A DNA stretch of 6,193 nucleotides from Thiomicrorhabdus sp. (GTDB taxonomy: Bacteria > Pseudomonadota > Gammaproteobacteria > Thiomicrospirales > Thiomicrospiraceae): NCBI GenBank assembly GCA_015488565.1, contig WFNQ01000215.1, positions 1 to 6,193 on the forward strand, read 5' to 3'. The first letter of the stretch is position 1, and each line of letters starts with the position of its first letter. A model generated the notes under the pieces. The model had not been told where the DNA came from and did no database searches. It saw only the letters and a list, made by a program, of their open reading frames with translations. Positions 5,116 through 6,193 of this stretch are shown here, in pieces. The position numbers were made by a program, and so were the translations under genes.

Positions 5116-6078
5116 ATGACAAAGCACATGCCCGATATCGCGTGTCAGCCACACCAAGCCCCGCAAGGAACACTCAACTGGGTTGGAATGAGTGGCATCG
5201 AACTCCCTATATTAATCCAACAAGGGTTAAACAGCGAAAAGAGTAACAACAGTATTCGTCTGTCCTCGCAAACGCAAGCGTACGTCAGTTTAGACGACCC
5301 AATGAGCAAAGGCATTCACATGTCTCGCTTATACCTCTTACTCGACCAAATGGGCACTCAAAAAAATTTAACCCCTACACGGGTAAAAGCAATCTTAAAG
5401 GCATTTATTCAATCCCATAACGGACTGAGTAACCAAGCCTTTGTTGAATTTAAGTTTGATTACTACGAACGTCGTGACTCACTGCTAAGCGATAACACGG
5501 GCTGGAAGCACTACCCCACCACCATTCGCGGCGAACTACGCCAAGGAAAGTTTGAATGCGAAGTGTCTATTGAAGTACCCTATTCATCGACCTGCCCTTG
5601 CTCTGCCGCACTGTCACGTCAACTGATTCAAGAAGCATTTGAACAACAGTTCAATACACAAAACTTAGACTACCAAGCGGTATTAAACTGGTTAGGCACA
5701 CCAGAAGGCATTGTGGCCACACCACACAGCCAACGCTCCTATGCCCAAGTTAAAGTTAAAATGACCGAAAGTGATACTCTTGAAATTTCTCGGCTTATTA
5801 ACCACATTGAAGAAGCGGTACAAACCCCTGTTCAAGCGGCGGTAAAACGAGAAGATGAACAAGAGTTTGCCCGTTTAAACGCAGCCAATTTAATGTTTTG
5901 TGAAGATGCCGCAAGACGACTACAAAACACCTTAAACCAACACGCTGAATACTTGGATTACTGGGTTCGCATCAACCATTTAGAAAGCTTGCATCCTCAT
6001 GATGCCGTTGCCATTATTACCAAAGGATTAGAGTCGGGTTATCCTGATGAACCCAACTTAATGGATTCAATGAAATAA
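5116..6078 (+). CDS. folE2: GTP cyclohydrolase IB (FolE2)
   Basis: FolE2 converts GTP to 7,8-dihydroneopterin triphosphate and formate, the first step of folate and related pterin synthesis, in the cytoplasm. It is the type IB enzyme, unrelated in sequence to the zinc-dependent FolE and able to use other divalent metals. The 320-residue protein (family about 260-310) shows MPDIA near the N-terminus, GWKHYP (129-134), the cysteine motif SSTCPCSAALSRQ (C160 and C162; one is the conserved active-site cysteine), HSQRSYAQV (H204) and KREDEQEFARLNAANLMFCEDAARR (244 onward) with the acidic residues that bind metal and act in catalysis. Exact residue roles were not mapped. The start is ATG5116 with AAGGA 6 bases upstream. 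mqo lies upstream, probably as a separate transcript. Its product eventually feeds FolM substrates. It carries copy 2 of the 3' element, then a strong terminator. Confidence 0.96.
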   Translation: MTKHMPDIACQPHQAPQGTLNWVGMSGIELPILIQQGLNSEKSNNSIRLSSQTQAYVSLDDPMSKGIHMSRLYLLLDQMGTQKNLTPTRVKAILKAFIQSHNGLSNQAFVEFKFDYYERRDSLLSDNTGWKHYPTTIRGELRQGKFECEVSIEVPYSSTCPCSAALSRQLIQEAFEQQFNTQNLDYQAVLNWLGTPEGIVATPHSQRSYAQVKVKMTESDTLEISRLINHIEEAVQTPVQAAVKREDEQEFARLNAANLMFCEDAARRLQNTLNQHAEYLDYWVRINHLESLHPHDAVAIITKGLESGYPDEPNLMDSMK

Positions 6079-6082
6079 ATTT

Positions 6083-6119
6083 TTCTGCTCCAGAGCAAGC
6101 TCAATTCACCTTGCCCCCC
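6083..6119 (+). repeat. Two-arm 3' element, copy 2, after the folE2 stop
   Basis: Four bases after the folE2 TAA comes TTCTGCTCCAGAGCA (6083-6097), identical to the arm after folM. A 2-base spacer follows, then CTCAATTCACCTTGCCC (6100-6116), with one mismatch to the folM copy. Extending the second arm to 20 bases (to 6119) gives 18 matches. GCAAG (6095-6099) and CTTGC (6110-6114) could also form a small hairpin in this copy only. The element's 3' end merges into the C-run of the terminator. Confidence 0.85.
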
Positions 6120-6150
6120 TTTCATGAGAGTGAGGGGGGGGACTTTTTCT
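6114..6150 (+). terminator. Intrinsic terminator of folE2 with poly-C/poly-G stem
   Basis: CCCCCCTTTC (6114-6123) pairs with GAGGGGGGGG (6132-6141), including two G-U pairs, around the 8-base loop ATGAGAGT. ACTTTTTCT follows directly. This is a strong rho-independent terminator. Most of its stem is a homopolymer run, so its strength could change if the G8 or C6 length varies. Confidence 0.8.
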
Positions 6151-6193
6151 AACCTAACGACTTCAATATCAGTGACACACCCACTAAAACGGT
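6149..6193 (-). CDS. Possible C-terminus of a minus-strand protein running off the right edge
   Basis: Reading inward on the minus strand from the window edge, one frame gives TVLVGVSLILKSLG and then TAG (6151-6149). The hydrophobic character suits the last membrane helix of a transporter or other membrane protein, and the stop lies just beyond the folE2 terminator, as expected for convergent genes. Only 14 residues are visible and another minus-strand frame is also open here, so neither family nor reality can be established from this window. Confidence 0.35.
   Translation of the reverse strand, partial: TVLVGVSLILKSLG

Noticed and set aside
1..6193. CRISPR array, toxin-antitoxin pair or defence system
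   Set aside because: There are no regularly spaced repeats and no such gene families. The lone exonuclease sits with folM and has no defence-type partner.

Overview
The window looks like ordinary chromosome from a gammaproteobacterium of moderate, slightly AT-leaning composition. The gene content suggests a relative of sulfur oxidisers such as Thiomicrospira, Hydrogenovibrio or Thiomicrorhabdus. That placement is inferred from remembered protein resemblance (FolM, FolE2 and an epsilonproteobacterial-style malate:quinone oxidoreductase); no search was run.

Layout from left to right. Bases 1-216 are AT-rich and hold no convincing gene. A minus-strand lipoprotein with a thioredoxin fold (TlpA/ResA-like) fills 217-744. 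A complete tRNA-Arg(CCG) with encoded CCA lies at 866-942. Ferrochelatase hemH (1037-2209, plus, TTG start) follows and converges on a minus-strand two-gene operon. That operon runs from a small DEDDh-type 3'-5' exonuclease (2998-3507) into folM (2276-3001), with a 4-base ATGA overlap. A 190-base divergent promoter region separates the operon from mqo (3698-5041, plus). After mqo come a probable terminator and then folE2 (5116-6078, plus), which ends in a strong GC-rich terminator. The last 45 bases may be the C-terminus of a minus-strand membrane protein that continues outside the window.

Functionally the genes are housekeeping. HemH finishes protoheme synthesis. Mqo feeds electrons from malate into the quinone pool. 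FolE2 starts pterin/folate synthesis from GTP. FolM reduces dihydromonapterin (and, weakly, dihydrofolate). FolE2 and FolM therefore act in one pterin network although two unrelated genes lie between them.

I see no defence system, CRISPR array, insertion sequence or clearly new multi-gene system. Two non-coding patterns are the most interesting. (1) A two-arm sequence element follows the stop codons of both folM and folE2, in the same orientation relative to each gene. (2) Long poly-G runs cluster here: G10 and G9 inside folM, G7 in the exonuclease ribosome-binding region, G7 in hemH, and G8 in the folE2 terminator. This suggests slippage-prone (possibly phase-variable) expression of the exonuclease-folM operon.
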